Below, piece after piece: positions 1 to 11,921 of a stretch of DNA of 64,000 bases. The stretch spans positions 682,001 to 746,000 of the forward strand of contig JAUCEF010000011.1 in the NCBI GenBank assembly GCA_033558025.1, given 5' to 3'. The stretch comes from Phytophthora sp. 'mugwort' (taxonomy: Eukaryota; Oomycota; Peronosporomycetes; Peronosporales; Peronosporaceae). Under the pieces are notes generated by a model. The model saw nothing but the letters and a program-made list of their open reading frames with translations. It ran no database searches and was not told the origin of the DNA. Position 1 is the stretch's first letter. Each line of letters begins with the position of its first letter. Made by a program: the position numbers and the translations under genes.

Positions 1-1993
1 GTTGCGCAACAAGTCCGTCGACTTGGCCTCGTATTGTGTCTCGAGCGCTTGAGCGACGGCTGCAAGACTGGCGACGCCACGCCCACTAAATGCCAGAATA
101 CCAGCGCGATCGCTGCTCAGAGTGAAGCAAATGCTCGATGCAGCTAGAGCCACTGCGGCTTTCAAGGTGCTGTCGTCACTTGGTTCATTTGTATCGTCAG
201 TGCCAAGACACAAAGCGACAACGAGTGAAGAAAGCACCTCATTCGATGAGATCATCGCGTTTCGCCAGCTTTTCGAGTCCATTACCTGCTCCAGATAGCG
301 AACAAGGCTTGCGAGAACGATTCCGGGCGTGTTATTGGTCGTGGAAGCAGCCGACTTGCTGAGGGCTCCAAATGAGGCCAAAACCCGATTCCGGAAAGCC
401 ACATTACGAAACATTACAACTTGGTTACGCGGAGTGTTGGCCACTGCAGCTGTCGCGCAGTTGATCATGACGTTTAGGATCATTTCTTCCGTCTGGTGGC
501 GTGACGTGTCGACTTCATCTCGCTCTTCTAGCGACGTTAACGCGATCAAAATGCGCTCACAAAGTTTATCCATCTCGCCACAAATCCTGAAGTTGGCGCG
601 GACATATTCGTTCTTTTCCATGAATGGCAGGATGAGGTCATAGGCTACCCAAGCGTCTTGCACACGACGTTGTTGTCCTTCCACACTTAAACTATCGGCT
701 GTTGTTTGGCCGTTCATCTTGTTGTAGAGCGCGCGCGAGAAGCGCAACTCGTCAATAGATGACGGATCAAGAGAAATGGTACGAGGACTGTCGACTTTCG
801 CTGTGCTTAAAGCTGTATCCAGCTCGCTGCTGGTGATGGAGTCTTCGTAATCTCCAACGATAATAGAATGCTGTTCTGCGATGTCGGGGTTCTCTCCGTC
901 TAGCGTGAAGGCCTTTTGCATCTCATCAGCAGCTTCTTTGAACTTCTTCTGACGATGCCAAGCTGTAGCACGACGAGAAAGCGCCTTCACGCACTTCTCA
1001 TCGACGTACAATGTACGGGTACAGAACTCCACGCACTCGTCCAGCTCATCAAGTCGCAGATAACACTGTGAAATATTGGCCAGCACTGCCACATTGAAGG
1101 GCGAGGCCGTCAAAGCTTCCATGTAGCTCTTGATGGCGTCCTCATAGAGCTTTTTCTTGTAGAAACAGTTGCCCTTTTGTTTCAAACCTGACACAAAACA
1201 CAAGAGCGTCATCAATTGAGTTGAAGCCATGTTTCCAAGCTGGCAAAACTCACGTTCAGCCACGCGGGTCTTTTCTTCCTGCGAACGCTGCCGCTCCTCC
1301 ATGTCTTGCTTGAATTGGGTGCAAAACTCGGGGTTATTGCTCTCAAACTCGCGGTTGCGCAGCTTTTCCAGTTCAGCCTCACGCTCCGCCTTCTCCTGCA
1401 TCGAGACGGGGTCTTCGGGTTCCCACTGGTTCCACAACGAGTAATCGTTGACATCGCGTGTCTTGTAGGCCGCGAGGATGCGATTAGCCCACCGTTCGCT
1501 CTTACTCTTACTCTTCTTGTCCTTGTCCTCTTGTCCCTCCTCTTCGATGTCTCGCATTGAGTAACGTAACTCGGCTCTGTGCCACCAGTTGTCTTGTTCC
1601 TCCTTCTTCTCTTTGAGCTTGCGCTGCTCCTCCCGCTTGCGTCGCTCCTCATCTCGCTTGACGCGCTGCTGGCGTTCTAGTTCCTCCTGCTCCGGCGTCT
1701 TGTACCCCGGAATCTGCAGCGATCAGAACACTGTCAGCATACGATTGTCGGTCTCCACCCATGTAGCCGCTTAAAGCCCTTACGTCACACGTAAGTGGAT
1801 CAAACGTGCCGTTCTTGATGTCCTCCATGGCCTTGGCGATCTGCATCCAACGTCGGTGAGACGAGACCTCTTACCACGCAGTCGTAGAGACAAAACAAAC
1901 GCGTACCAGGTCCATGCGGCTGGCAAAGTCCTCCACCTCCTGCTGCGAGATACCCGAGCGGTGCTCCATGTCCAGCGCCTTGATTGGATCCAT
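1..1993 (-). CDS. TPR-repeat protein with helical C-terminal region, partial (runs off window start)
   Basis: The reading frame starts at the ATG at 1993 and stays open to the window edge across four exons: 1907-1993, 1784-1840, 1254-1713 and 1-1187. The introns (1841-1906, 1714-1783, 1188-1253; 66-70 nt) all have GT-AG ends and keep frame. The N-terminal half is a charged Lys/Glu/Arg-rich stretch. After the third intron come TPR-like repeats (KQKGN, then LANISQCYLRL and ALSRRATAWHRQ) typical of Hsp70/Hsp90 co-chaperone-like proteins. The remaining residues look all-helical, possibly armadillo-like. TPR followed by an armadillo-like tail resembles TTC12-type dynein assembly factors, which would suit a zoospore-forming organism, but that identity is only a guess. 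The C-terminus is outside the window. Confidence 0.75.
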
Positions 1994-2139
1994 CTTTGTC
2001 GGGTCAACTACAAAAGTCTTTAATGCTATTTGTAGCCATGTCTCTTCAAAAGATCGCGTCTCTTCGTGACATATGGCTACAGTCAGTAAATTGACAAGTC
2101 ACTATTGGAGGGCTTTCTCTACCATCAGTCCCTAAAACG
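1994..2139. promoter_or_regulatory. divergent promoter region, 146 bp
   Basis: Only 146 bp separate the start codons of the minus-strand TPR gene and the plus-strand DUF501 gene, so both promoters must lie here or overlap the leaders. No TATA box stands out. Inferred from layout only. Confidence 0.45.
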
Positions 2140-2828
2140 ATGACCAATAATTGTGAAGTGGTGCATGAGGGGCTGCCCTGCGAGGCGTCCGAGGCCGAGA
2201 AGGCGCTGGTGCAACAAGAACTAGGCTTCGTGCCCAACAACCTCGTGAAAGTGAGCGCGTTTGTGGACAGCGAGGGCCACACGTCTCGCACATGCGAGTC
2301 CGAGGCCTTTCACCCCGCTGTGTTGCTGCTCTACCCACTGCGCAACGCCGAAGACGCATACAAGAAGAAGCAGCGTGCCAAGGTGGAGCCCTTCCCGACC
2401 ATCTATTGGTTGGCCTCCAGTGACCTCAAGGCCAGAGTGTCCACGCTCGAGGACCAGCAGTACGTGCTGACACTGCAGCATCGACTGGACGCCGATGAAG
2501 CAGCTAAGGAGGTATGCTGCGCGTCCGGACCAGGAGAAATTCAGTCTTACTCACCTACTTGATGTTGCAGAGAATGGCGCAGAGCCACCGCGAGTATGCG
2601 GAGCAGCGCTGGCAGATGATGACCCCGCACGACCTCGAGGTTGTCAAGAACCGGCGCTGGGAGTTTTTCCTGCGCGACGTCGGCATCGCCGGCATCCGCG
2701 ACTTCACCAACGTCAAGTGCCTGCACACGCACTACGCGCACTTCCTGGCGACGGGCAACAACCAAATCGGTGAGTGGGTACAGGAGCTTCTGGACAGCGC
2801 AGCGACCGAGCGAACTGAAGTGCTCTAG
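2140..2828 (+). CDS. DUF501 family protein, 209 aa
   Basis: Two exons, 2140-2511 and 2571-2828, are joined across a 59-nt GT-AG intron (donor GTATGC, acceptor TTGCAG) and give about 209 aa. Family hallmarks are the PTIYWL block near residue 88, and in exon 2 the blocks VGIAGIRDF and NVKCLHTHYAHFLATG, the latter carrying His/Cys residues. This matches the DUF501 family, best known from actinobacteria and some other bacteria. Its biochemical function is not established. Exon 1 alone reads into intron stops, so the splice is needed. It is divergent from the TPR gene with 146 bp between starts. A bacterial-type family in an oomycete nuclear gene with an intron may reflect old transfer or organellar origin; this is inference. 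Confidence 0.85.
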
Positions 2829-3088
2829 TCTCGCCTATCGGTCATCTGCCCCACCACAGCAGCACGAAGAGAGAGAACAAAAAAACACATTTAAAGCTTC
2901 CTCTTCCTTGTGTGTCTGCCTATCAGAGAGGAATCGGCTCATAGTGATGGAGATACATATCTGTGACGAACGCTTGCCCACCTCACTCCAGACTAGGCCT
3001 ACACCATGGCGACGTTTTAGATCGACATACCTACCTACAGTTGCCGGTAATAGCGTTTTTGCAGCTCATCAAGCTCTTGACCACTCGT

Positions 3089-3941
<853 letters not shown>

Positions 3942-3973
3942 TTAGAAAAATAGCAACGTAAGTTGCTTAAGTA

Positions 3974-4180
3974 CAGTCCGCGACAGTGGTATATGAATAC
4001 CATCGGTTTCTCCAAATTTTTTATCAATTTGTGTTTTCATTCACTGAAATTACCCTGGATTATAACGAATTGCAAGATCTGTCGATTGCACCCACTTTTG
4101 ATGCTGAATTCCACCTGGTTTTGAAAAACGATGAGAACTATCACTTCACGAGGTGAGATACAATATATGAACATAACTTC
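3974..4180 (+). repeat. left terminal inverted repeat of Tc1/mariner element
   Basis: About 207 bp, matching 5337-5539 in reverse complement. The match runs from the TA target site to ACATAACTTC at the inner edge. Confidence 0.9.
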
Positions 4181-4297
4181 GGGTTTGCGGAAAGTTTGCA
4201 TAAGTTTGATCCACAACCCTCGCCACGCGTTGTTAATGTGTTTACTATACAGACTGCTATCCCACCAATCGTGGCGCCACTTTTCAATTCGCCAACG

Positions 4298-5284
4298 ATG
4301 GCACGAGCTTCGCATCTGTCCGACAAAGAACGCGAGTCAATTCGAACGCTCTCACTGTGCGGTTTTTCGGTCCGGGGCATCGCACAGGTGCTCACACGCT
4401 CTGTCGGTGCAGTGCAGAATGCGTTGAAGGCGCCTGCCAATTTTCAGCCTAAGAAACGGTTTGGAAGCGTGTCGAAAGTGACTGCGCGTGAGAAGCGGCA
4501 TATCATCCGCTATGTGTTCGTGCTCCTTTTGTCCGCAAAAAGTGAAAGAAAAGTACAAGTTGGTGCACAGCGTGCGTACGATTCAGCGCGTGATCAAGTC
4601 GGTGAGATGGCTCAAGAACAAGAAGCGTGGTGCCGCTCCAACGTTGACGAAACGCCACCGTGAAACAAGGGTCAAGTGGGCCGAGCGTATGGGCCTCAAG
4701 GATGACGAAGCCTGGTGTCAAGAGGCGTTCAGCGATGAGAAGAAGTGGAACCTGGATGGCCCGGATGGCATCCGCTACGAATGGATCGACACGCGTCGCC
4801 CTAAGGAGCTCAACGTCCGTCGACATACTGGTGGCGGTGGTGTCATGATTTGGGGAGCATTTCGTGCGGATACCAAGTCTGAATTCAAGTTCGTGGATGG
4901 CAACCAAGACTCCGTCAAGTATGTGAGCACCCTACGCACGCATTTTTGAACCGTTCATCGATGCGGAAAACATATTTTTCAACAAGACAATGCGGCCACC
5001 CACAAATCCCGCTACACGATGAACTGGCTTCAGGCCCAAGGGATCGACGTTATGGACTGGCCAGCTTTGCCCCCAGACCTCAATCCTATGAGAATTTGTG
5101 GGGCATCATGACCCAGCAAGTTTACGATGGCGAGAAGCAGTACAACATGAAAGACGAGCTGAAGAAAGCGGTTTTGGCAGCATGGGCTGCAATTCCTCCC
5201 AAGACGCTCACAAATCTGACCCTATCAATGCGCAAACGCTGTATCCGGGTATTAGTACGCCAAGGAGCATATATTTTGTATTAG
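4298..5284 (+). pseudogene. Tc1/mariner transposase, frameshifted
   Basis: The ATG at 4298 opens an N-terminal helix-turn-helix region (LSDKERESIRTLSLCG, then FSVRGIAQVL). After about 4500 the frame switches. The catalytic core then shows FSDEKKWNLDGPDG (first Asp), QQDNAATHKS (second Asp) and DLNPM followed by NLWG around the third acidic residue. At least three breaks are visible: near 4500, an extra T near 4945, and a missing base near 5090 just where the final Glu of the DD34E triad should be. The terminal reading frame ends at 5284. It cannot encode an active protein. Confidence 0.9.
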
Positions 5285-5336
5285 CAACGCGCGAATCGCA
5301 TCCATAATGCTTTAAAACAAATGTTTCGGTCATGTG

Positions 5337-5539
5337 GAAGTTATGTTCATATATTGTGTCGCACCTCGAGAATTAATAGTTCTCATCATTTTTCAAAACC
5401 AGGTGGAATTCAGCATCAAAAGCTGGTGCAATCGACAGATCTTGCAATTCGCAGGGTAATTTCAGCGAATGAAAACACAATTTGATAAAAAAAAAATATG
5501 GAGAGACCGATGGTGTTCATATACCACTGTCGCGGACTG
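5337..5539 (-). repeat. right terminal inverted repeat of Tc1/mariner element
   Basis: Reverse-complement partner of 3974-4180, with several point differences and short indels including a longer A-run. The divergence between the two arms indicates an old, inactive insertion. Confidence 0.9.
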
Positions 5540-5867
5540 TAGTGCTGAAACTAGTAGTACTAATATGACTACTACTACTACCCGTTCTTAAAATCAATAC
5601 TAATATGAGAATGTGTTTGTGACAAATGCCCGTCTGGTAATATTACTACTCGATTTTCCTCGCTACTAATAACCCTGCCTGCAATGTAGTGTTTACGAAC
5701 TGACAAATAATTTGTTTTTTGAGACGGAGTAGTATTTCTAACGTGCTGCCGCAGATGATATTCACATATTATGCAAAAAAGCTGTCAACCACTAAAATTG
5801 CCGCGTAAATTGTATTTTTCTTCTGGTTCATGCGGATAGGAGTTAGTACCTTACAAGGAAGTCTCCC
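5540..5867. other. intergenic, AT-rich, no gene seen
   Basis: This is the downstream side of the Tc1 insertion and the 3' flank of ATG3. It contains an ACT trinucleotide run near 5566-5582 and AT-rich sequence. No coding frame is supported. Confidence 0.6.
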
Positions 5868-6955
5868 TCACTGCTTGGCGTTCACTTCAATCGTGTAGTC
5901 ATAGTCAATAGTCGGGATGACCGACTGGATAAACTTGAGGAACAGGAACAGGTACTGGTCACTGCGGATCTCGTTGGCCACCTGTTCTTCCGTCACCGCC
6001 TCGCCGGGCTTGCGCGCCTTGAGGTTAGCGATGATGCGCTTCATGACGGCGCCGTGCTGACACGGGTGGATGGACGCGTGCACGAGCGAACTGCGGTGCG
6101 GGTGCGGCTCCATGGTCACTGTGCGGTTGGCGTAGTCCTGCATGATGTCCTCGAACATCTGGTCACCGCTGAGCGGCGCATTGCGTTCGTCGTAGCCGAA
6201 GAGCCACACACGCGGTGTCTGATAGTACTTGTCGTAGGTGATCGACAGGTCGTACGTGCGGGTACGCAAGATGGCGTCGTCTGCGTCATCAGGCTCGCTG
6301 GCCACAAGGTAGCTGCCAGCCGTGGGGCCAAGAGCTGCCTCGTCGTCCTCCACGAGGTTATCATCCTCCTCGTAAGAACTTAAATCTCGCAGCTCCGGTT
6401 CAGCAGCAGGGGCAGGCGGACGACCGTCCATAAAGTGCTCATCCACGATGGCGCCCAGGATGCCTCCGTTGCTACTGGCAGCAGTTGAAGCCTTGGGGTT
6501 GTCCGAAAGAGAGATCTCCCCCATTTCGTCACTCAAATCAGTGACGGCGTTGGAGCTGCCGCCCTCGGTGGCGTACGAGGAAGCGGCCACCCATTCGTCC
6601 TCGCCCTCGACGGTCTCCTCGGTCTGGTAGCTCTGCTCCAGCGATGTCACACGGCGACGACACGGCACTGAGAGGCAAGAGACAAAACGACATGTCAGTC
6701 AGACCGGTGGCTCTTATAATCTATAGCAGCCAGTCGCAGACCATTGCGCGTGATGAGGAACTGCTTGTCTGCCGGGAGGTACGAGCGCCTCAAGCTGGGC
6801 TCGCCGCTCTCCCAGCGCCACGTGGGACACTTGTACACGAGCAGGTCGCCGGCCTTAACGAACTCCTCGGGTGTGAGCAGCCCCTTGTCCTCGAACGAAG
6901 ATTCGGTCAGAACCGGCGTCAGGTACTCGCGCACGCCGTGGAACAAACCCTGCAT
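5868..6955 (-). CDS. ATG3: ATG3, E2-like enzyme of the ATG8 conjugation system
   Basis: Two exons (6742-6955 and 5868-6667) across a 74-nt GT-AG intron give about 337 aa, the usual ATG3 size. The start at 6955 gives the conserved N-terminal amphipathic segment ([16 protein letters not shown]). Next come [11 protein letters not shown] and the CPTWRWESG block, then [11 protein letters not shown] across the splice. The middle is acidic and Ser-rich, the flexible region that in this family contacts ATG7 and ATG12. The C-terminal half holds [15 protein letters not shown], the catalytic HPC within SIHPCQHG (Cys takes the thioester with ATG8) and the closing [17 protein letters not shown]. An in-frame upstream ATG at 7039 would add 28 poorly conserved residues, so it is not used here. 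Divergent from the Nudix gene. Confidence 0.95.
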
Positions 6956-7095
6956 CGCTTCCTTCTCTTCGATGTAATTGAAAAAAAATGGATCGTGATT
7001 CTTCTTCAAGACACAAATGTGTACCCCAATATATGGCATGTACCTATTGATTTGGGATGTATGATCCCAAAATTTGAGTTTGGGTCATTTCAGTG
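6956..7095. promoter_or_regulatory. divergent promoter between ATG3 and the Nudix gene
   Basis: 140 bp separate the two start codons. The stretch includes the short interrupted palindrome GGGATGTATGATCCC near 7053-7068 and a T/A-rich run. Shared regulation is inferred from spacing alone. Confidence 0.4.
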
Positions 7096-8163
7096 ATGCC
7101 GCTGCGCAGCCTCATGAGCTACTCGGTGCGCAGCTTTGAAGCGCCCTTCGCCATGGAGCAAGTGAGCGTCTGCCTCTCTAGTCGCTTCAATCGCCGCGTG
7201 CATCCGGACCCTTCGGTTGAGCAACAGAAGGCGAAGAACTGGGGAGAGCTTAAGCGCCAGACGCCAAGACTTTTCAACGCGTCTAAGTTCCGCCTGCAGG
7301 GACTGTCAGAGGACCATCACTCTTCCTCGTTGCAGTTGAACTGGGGGGTGACCGATTATGCGTCTTACCTGGGCACGTGTTGCTCGTCTCTAGCCTCACA
7401 GTTGCTGGCGGACGGCGAGAAGCTGCACGGCGACCGCTTCGCCTTCTTCTCGCGGAAAGTGGGCGTCGCCGCGGTACTGGAGACTACAGACGGCCAGGTG
7501 GCGCTCATCAAGAGAAGCAAGAGTGTTGGTATATATCAGGACCTATACGATACGCCCGGGGGACACCCAGAACCGACCCATATTCAGTTGACGGACGACG
7601 TTCTGCAGACGCTGGAAGACACAGGAAACGCGCTCAGGAGGACACAGCTGGAGAACGCAGCCAAGGTGGAGTTCTTCCATTCCATTGTGAATGAGGTTCA
7701 TGAGGAGGTGAATTTGGCCCCGCAGCAGCAACAGCCGCCGATGCTGCTAGGCGTCGTGCTGCAGACAGACGCCTGCACTCCCAGCTTCTGTGAGTTGCTA
7801 GGCACTAATGACAGACAATGCAGGGCGAGACGAGATGCTGAGTGTGGTGTGTGTTTTATAGCGTTCCATGTCAAGACGAAGTGCTCGGCGGACGAGTTAA
7901 GGGAACTGTATCGTGCTGGACCGTCGGACAAGTTTGAGTCGGTGAAACTCATGCTCTTGTCTGCTGAGAGCTTGTTGGCAGAGAAATCCACGATGCTGTA
8001 TGGAGGCGCTAACGGGAATACGGTGCTGAGAAGGTGAATGCTAATATATTTTGTGGTTTGTGGTTTGTGTGCTGGCAGGGACGAGCTCAAGTTGACGCCG
8101 TCGGCGAAGGGTACGCTGGCCCTGTGGAAGCAGCATACGCTGCGTGCTACTATAAGACAATAG
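7096..8163 (+). CDS. NUDT22-like Nudix hydrolase (putative UDP-sugar pyrophosphatase)
   Basis: The best model has three exons, 7096-7789, 7862-8033 and 8079-8163, giving about 316 aa. Family features are the N-terminal block with PRLFNASKFRLQG, then LNWGVTDYASYLGT, the Nudix-type box from TPGGHPEP onward with the helix VNEVHEEVNL (metal-binding Glu residues), and a C-terminal TPSAKGTLAL block like the NUDT22 end. NUDT22 hydrolyses UDP-glucose and UDP-galactose; the same is inferred here. The first intron (7790-7861) is exactly 72 nt and has no stop in frame, so an unspliced reading also stays open. The second (8034-8078, 45 nt) is required to reach the conserved C-terminus; unspliced, a stop follows at once (8035-8037). 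Confidence 0.85.
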
Positions 8164-8320
8164 CAATAGAACGCTACATGTTGGTATGGTGCATGATAGA
8201 ATGTACATGTATGTGATTGTGAGGAGTACCTCCTCATACTGGTACTTGTCGATGCTTTGAATATTAATGAATTCAAGGTTTTAAATGGCTAAATAGTTTG
8301 TGGGGAGGTTTTTTTTCCAG

Positions 8321-8576
8321 AAATATACCACCTCGCCTTGCAAGCGCCATAATCCCGACAGGATACAGCCGCCGCCCGGAAATTCACGAGGATATGAGGG
8401 CGGCTATGGACGTTCCACACGACCCGTAGCTGCTAGAAAAGATGCAATGCAACGACACCGACCCGATGCCGGGGTTCTACCAGTGGTCGTTCTGGGACAA
8501 CCCACCCTTGGAGCACCATATCAAGGTGACTATGCGCAACACGGCATTCCCCAAGTGGACTAACGCGACGTTCTAA
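8321..8576 (+). pseudogene. unrecognised host-gene exon fragment with an internal stop
   Basis: After a pyrimidine-rich TTTTTTTTCCAG resembling a splice acceptor, one frame runs to TAA at 8574-8576, interrupted by a single TAG (where a Gln codon would fit) about 25 codons from its start. The peptide after the stop (segments QWSFWDNPP and VTMRNTAFPKWTN) has ordinary protein-like composition. I do not recognise the family. It looks like the last exon of a decayed gene. Confidence 0.35.
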
Positions 8577-8639
8577 AACGTTGGAACTGACGAGGACAGG
8601 TTATGCCTTGCAGAAAGCTTCAGCACTTGTGCGCCAGCG

Positions 8640-8860
8640 AACGAAATGGAAAGTAAACATGTATTCCGGCTGAGAGTGTGATGGAGTGGATCCGCTGAAA
8701 TTCAGTAAGATCCCAACTCATATGCACTGCGCCCAGACAGCGACTAACGGAGGGGGTACTCCGGGGGCCGTGTTGTTGCTGAGTGTTCGCCTTGTGTACC
8801 CGTCGGCGGGCTGGTACGCTCTCTCGTTGACATGAGATGCGCACTTGGTGGGCCTTGGAC
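8640..8860 (-). repeat. retroelement segment, inverted relative to 38.54-38.72 kb
   Basis: The reverse complement of this stretch closely matches 38540-38715: same order of a CAACGAGAGAGC box, a CCCGCCGACGGGTA box, a GGAGTACCCCCTCCGTTA box, CTGTCTGGGCGCAGTGC, and ACTGAATTTCAG followed by GGATCCACTCC. It is probably part of the LTR or leader of one retroelement family, present in both orientations in the window. Confidence 0.7.
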
Positions 8861-9672
8861 GTCCTTGAAGGGACTTGGGAGGGGGTGAATCTGCGCGGAT
8901 ATTCCTGCGCACGAGATCCGATGTCGGTTCGGTCTTGCGCTCTTGCGTAGACCTTGTGGATCCGTAATAGAAATACGAGATCAGGAGTTGTTTCTTCTTG
9001 AGGGTGTTCTTGCTCCTTATCGGAGTTGTCCTTGTTCCTTACAATGCTTGCCGCCTCCAATAGCGGGATCTTGAAGGGGGGGGGAGAAGCCAAAGGGCGA
9101 GCGCGACCTGGCCAAGCTATTCAGGGGCTGCCACGTGTGCAAGAAGATCGCCAAATTTAGACTTGGTCTATGTGGGGCCAATAGAGATCCCCTATACTAT
9201 AGTCGAGTCTGTCTTCCAGTGCAAATTCGGTTCTGATTTATACCTTAGCCTATCTACCTTCGGATCCCATCCCAAAACCTATCCTACGGACTACTTATAA
9301 CGCAGGATCCCATCTCTGACCTATTTCTGGCCACCCGTCTCCACTCTACCTCCTTTAGCTACGGATCTTTAACCCGGTGTGCACCAAACTGATCGGATCT
9401 AGTACTTAGACCTCACCCCACGGGACGGATCCAGGATCCATACCATACACAAACCTGGCGTGTCGCCTGGTCCGGATCCATCACCTTGACGCTGTTATGG
9501 CTGCTGCTGGCGACGTGGATCCTCCAGCTGCCCGTCAGCTTCCATCTTATCCGGATCTGCAATACCACAACCACCCCTGACCCGTTGTGACCACCGCGCA
9601 ACGGTAACAACACCGTGTCACGTGATCCACAATTCAACCCACTGCCGTCAACCCAGATCAAGCATCCCCACG
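8861..9672. other. GGATC-rich non-coding retroelement sequence
   Basis: No convincing coding frame. From about 9190 onward the word GGATC recurs many times (for example around 9260, 9305, 9364, 9395, 9426, 9433, 9473, 9515, 9551). The same enrichment marks 38.7-41.5 kb, so this is probably the leader of the same retroelement type. Confidence 0.5.
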
Positions 9673-10745
9673 ATGTCCTCCGCCCACAACGCTCATGATA
9701 CTAACTCCACGGCTCTAGCTGCCGTATTCGCCGGGCAAGGCCTGTCTCCCAACGCCCCTCCTCCATGCGCGCACTGTGGCCACGCACCGTCGGACCCTTC
9801 AGCGGCTGCAACTCCAGTGATGCTGGATCTGGATCCACTGCGATCCAGATCGCGGCAACGTCCATCCACACCTTCGTTGGTGTTCCCTCGACGAGCTGCT
9901 GGCCAAGCATCAGCAAGCCATGCCGATCTGGTTGCCGCGCGTCGCCACAACGAGGAGCTCCACGCACTGGCCAAGCCCAACTGGACGACTGCGAGCTCGT
10001 TCGTGGACTTCGTCCAGCAGCGTTACGACGTTATCCAGGCGCGACTTCGCCAAGGCACGCAGCTTGAAGCCGAAACGCACCAAGAAGCTGACCGTCTCCG
10101 CGTGGAGGTCCAGGGTTTCCGTGATCTGCGGGCGCGCTACGCCTTGCTAAAAGCCAGCGCGGAGGCGTACACCCGCCTGCAAGACTATGCCCTCGGTCTG
10201 GAGCGTCGTCTATCCGACCATGGCAGTGCCGCGCCAGCCGATTCGCCCAGGTCTGCCCCTTACCATGCGCAGGATCTGCGGGATGAAAGCGCCGGGCTGA
10301 GGTACCGATCCGCCGACCTCGATGAGCAGTGTCAAGCCGCTCGATCCGAGCGTGCACACGGCGTTCAGAGGTCTCTTTCGCCTCCAGAAGGACCAAAAAG
10401 CGGATCTTCAGTGTAGCCACGAGGAGCGGAAGCAGCATGTCCCGTGATCTGGGACGTGAAGCCCAGCGACTGCGGGAAGAGCTGCACCAAGTGCACCAAC
10501 GGCTCGACGGATCGGTTCCCGCGGCAGATCTGCATGCTGCACGGATCGAGCTGCACGTCCGAGATGAGCGGATCCTCGAGCTAGAGGGTTTTCTTGACAA
10601 GGCTGAGCGTTGCCGTGGGGATTTTCACCGGGTTCACGATCATACCGCGGGCAAGCTAGATGCTGCCCGGGAAGAGATCAAGCGTCTGAAGCGCTCGCTG
10701 GGAGCAGCTGAGCTGCAAAAAATGAAGAGTGCCAAGTCATTCTTC
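9673..10745 (+). pseudogene. coiled-coil, gag-like retroelement protein, frameshifted and cut by an LTR
   Basis: A frame from ATG 9673 runs to a stop at 10416 (about 247 aa). It has a Pro/Ser/Ala-rich start, a CAHCGH motif and then long helical heptads (QEADRLRVEVQGFRDL, ALLKASAEAYTRLQDYAL). A second frame from about 10437 continues the coiled coil (REAQRLREELHQVHQRL, AAREEIKRLKRSL), so a frameshift near 10300-10430 is likely. The coding signal stops where the chromovirus LTR begins at 10753. No known domain is recognised. The coiled coil and the GGATC-rich context suggest a structural protein of a retroelement; this is inference. Confidence 0.5.
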
Positions 10746-10752
10746 AGAATGG

Positions 10753-10889
10753 TGTACCCAAGTACCCTAAGTGATGTAGCCAACATCACTATGACGTCAC
10801 GGATGGGTACCACACATATGGTACAAATACCTCAAAACCACCCAATAGGATAACATCTAGGGTACTTTATAGGTGAATTATGGTTAGTA
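10753..10889 (+). repeat. 5' LTR, left part
   Basis: Matches the start of the 3' LTR at 18487: TGTACCC, CATCACTATGACGTCACGG, GGTACCACACATATGGTAC and CACCCAATAGGATAACATC. It is interrupted at the TA at 10888-10889 by a DNA transposon. Confidence 0.88.
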
Positions 10890-11464
10890 TTTCGCGTTTG
10901 AGTCAAAATTGCATTAAGCGGTTAGTTGAATCGCACAGAGCCGAATCGCATAGAGCCGAATCGCCACCTATTTTATTTCATATCACGCACGACAGGTTCT
11001 CATAGCAGTATCGACTGTGTCCGCGTCGGCAACATGCTTACCCAAACTGAAGCCTCTAGTGAAGACAGCCCACTGCGTGTGCATGCGTTGCCACTCTCAG
11101 CAAGCCCACCAGTGCAAGCACTCTAGTATCCAGCGCGAGCCAGGACACTCCTCACGCAAAACACCCGCTCACCTACGCAATTAACACCACGCGAACGTCA
11201 GATACGTGTGTCTCCAAATCCTGATTGAAATCGAACTCACGTGTCTCCGTATCCCGACAGAGTTCCAAATCCTTGATCGCTGCTCCCTCGCCAATATCAC
11301 GAGTCAAACCAAGCACTTGAAGAAAGGGAACGGGATTCAATCCATGCCGACCCGCTTGGAGTAGTCGAATCTACGCCTCTCGCCCTGCCGCTAACGTCTC
11401 CGCAATCACAGCAACAGCGATTTCAGTTGATCGTCCAACCTATGTTAAATCTATCATCGGGTAG

Positions 11465-11921
11465 CGCGAAACATCGGGCGAGATGCTGGACGATTTCGTT
11501 GCGAACGGGTTAACGATTGAAGCGATCATCAAGAAATTATGGGAACAGTTTAGCTGTCCAGTAAAAGGACAAGCCGTGAGGAGAGACGGTGAATGGAGTG
11601 TCGTAACTCCCTCTCTGACGAAGTGGAATAAGATAATGCAGCTCAAGAGAAAAACAAACACATAGTCGACAGAACGATGTCTGAGGCATCATGGAATTCC
11701 TGGCTCGCTTCAGCACGCGGCGAGACACGATCACGCTCCTAATTTGTGAATACGGTCTCACTATTACAAAGGAACCCGACTTGAAGGCATTCATGGTTGC
11801 GTGTATTCGACTTGAGCATACGGATAGATCTAGCACTGCAGCCGAGTGTTCCGTGCAAGATATGGTTGGGCAGCTACAGACACGATGGAAATCAAGCTTT
11901 ACGGCAGAAACTGTCGTGTGA
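11465..11921 (+). pseudogene. unrecognised coding remnants inside the nested transposon
   Basis: Two consecutive frames look protein-like: one with FVANGLTIEAIIKKLWEQF (11483-11665) and one with RRDTITLLICEYGLT and KAFMVACIRL (11691-11921), separated by a frame change. No family is recognised. They might be a second protein of the transposon or a captured gene. Confidence 0.35.

Larger units (their letters stand above)
3974..5539 (+). mobile_element. Tc1/mariner element with ~205-bp terminal inverted repeats
   Basis: The element begins CAGTCCGCGAC at 3974 and ends with the reverse complement at 5539. It is flanked by TA on both sides (3972-3973 and 5540-5541), the Tc1/mariner target duplication. 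The inverted repeats are long (3974-4180 and 5337-5539) and differ by scattered substitutions and small indels. Between them lies one broken transposase gene in plus orientation. The insertion is directly upstream of the Rab2-type gene, in what would be its promoter. Confidence 0.92.
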
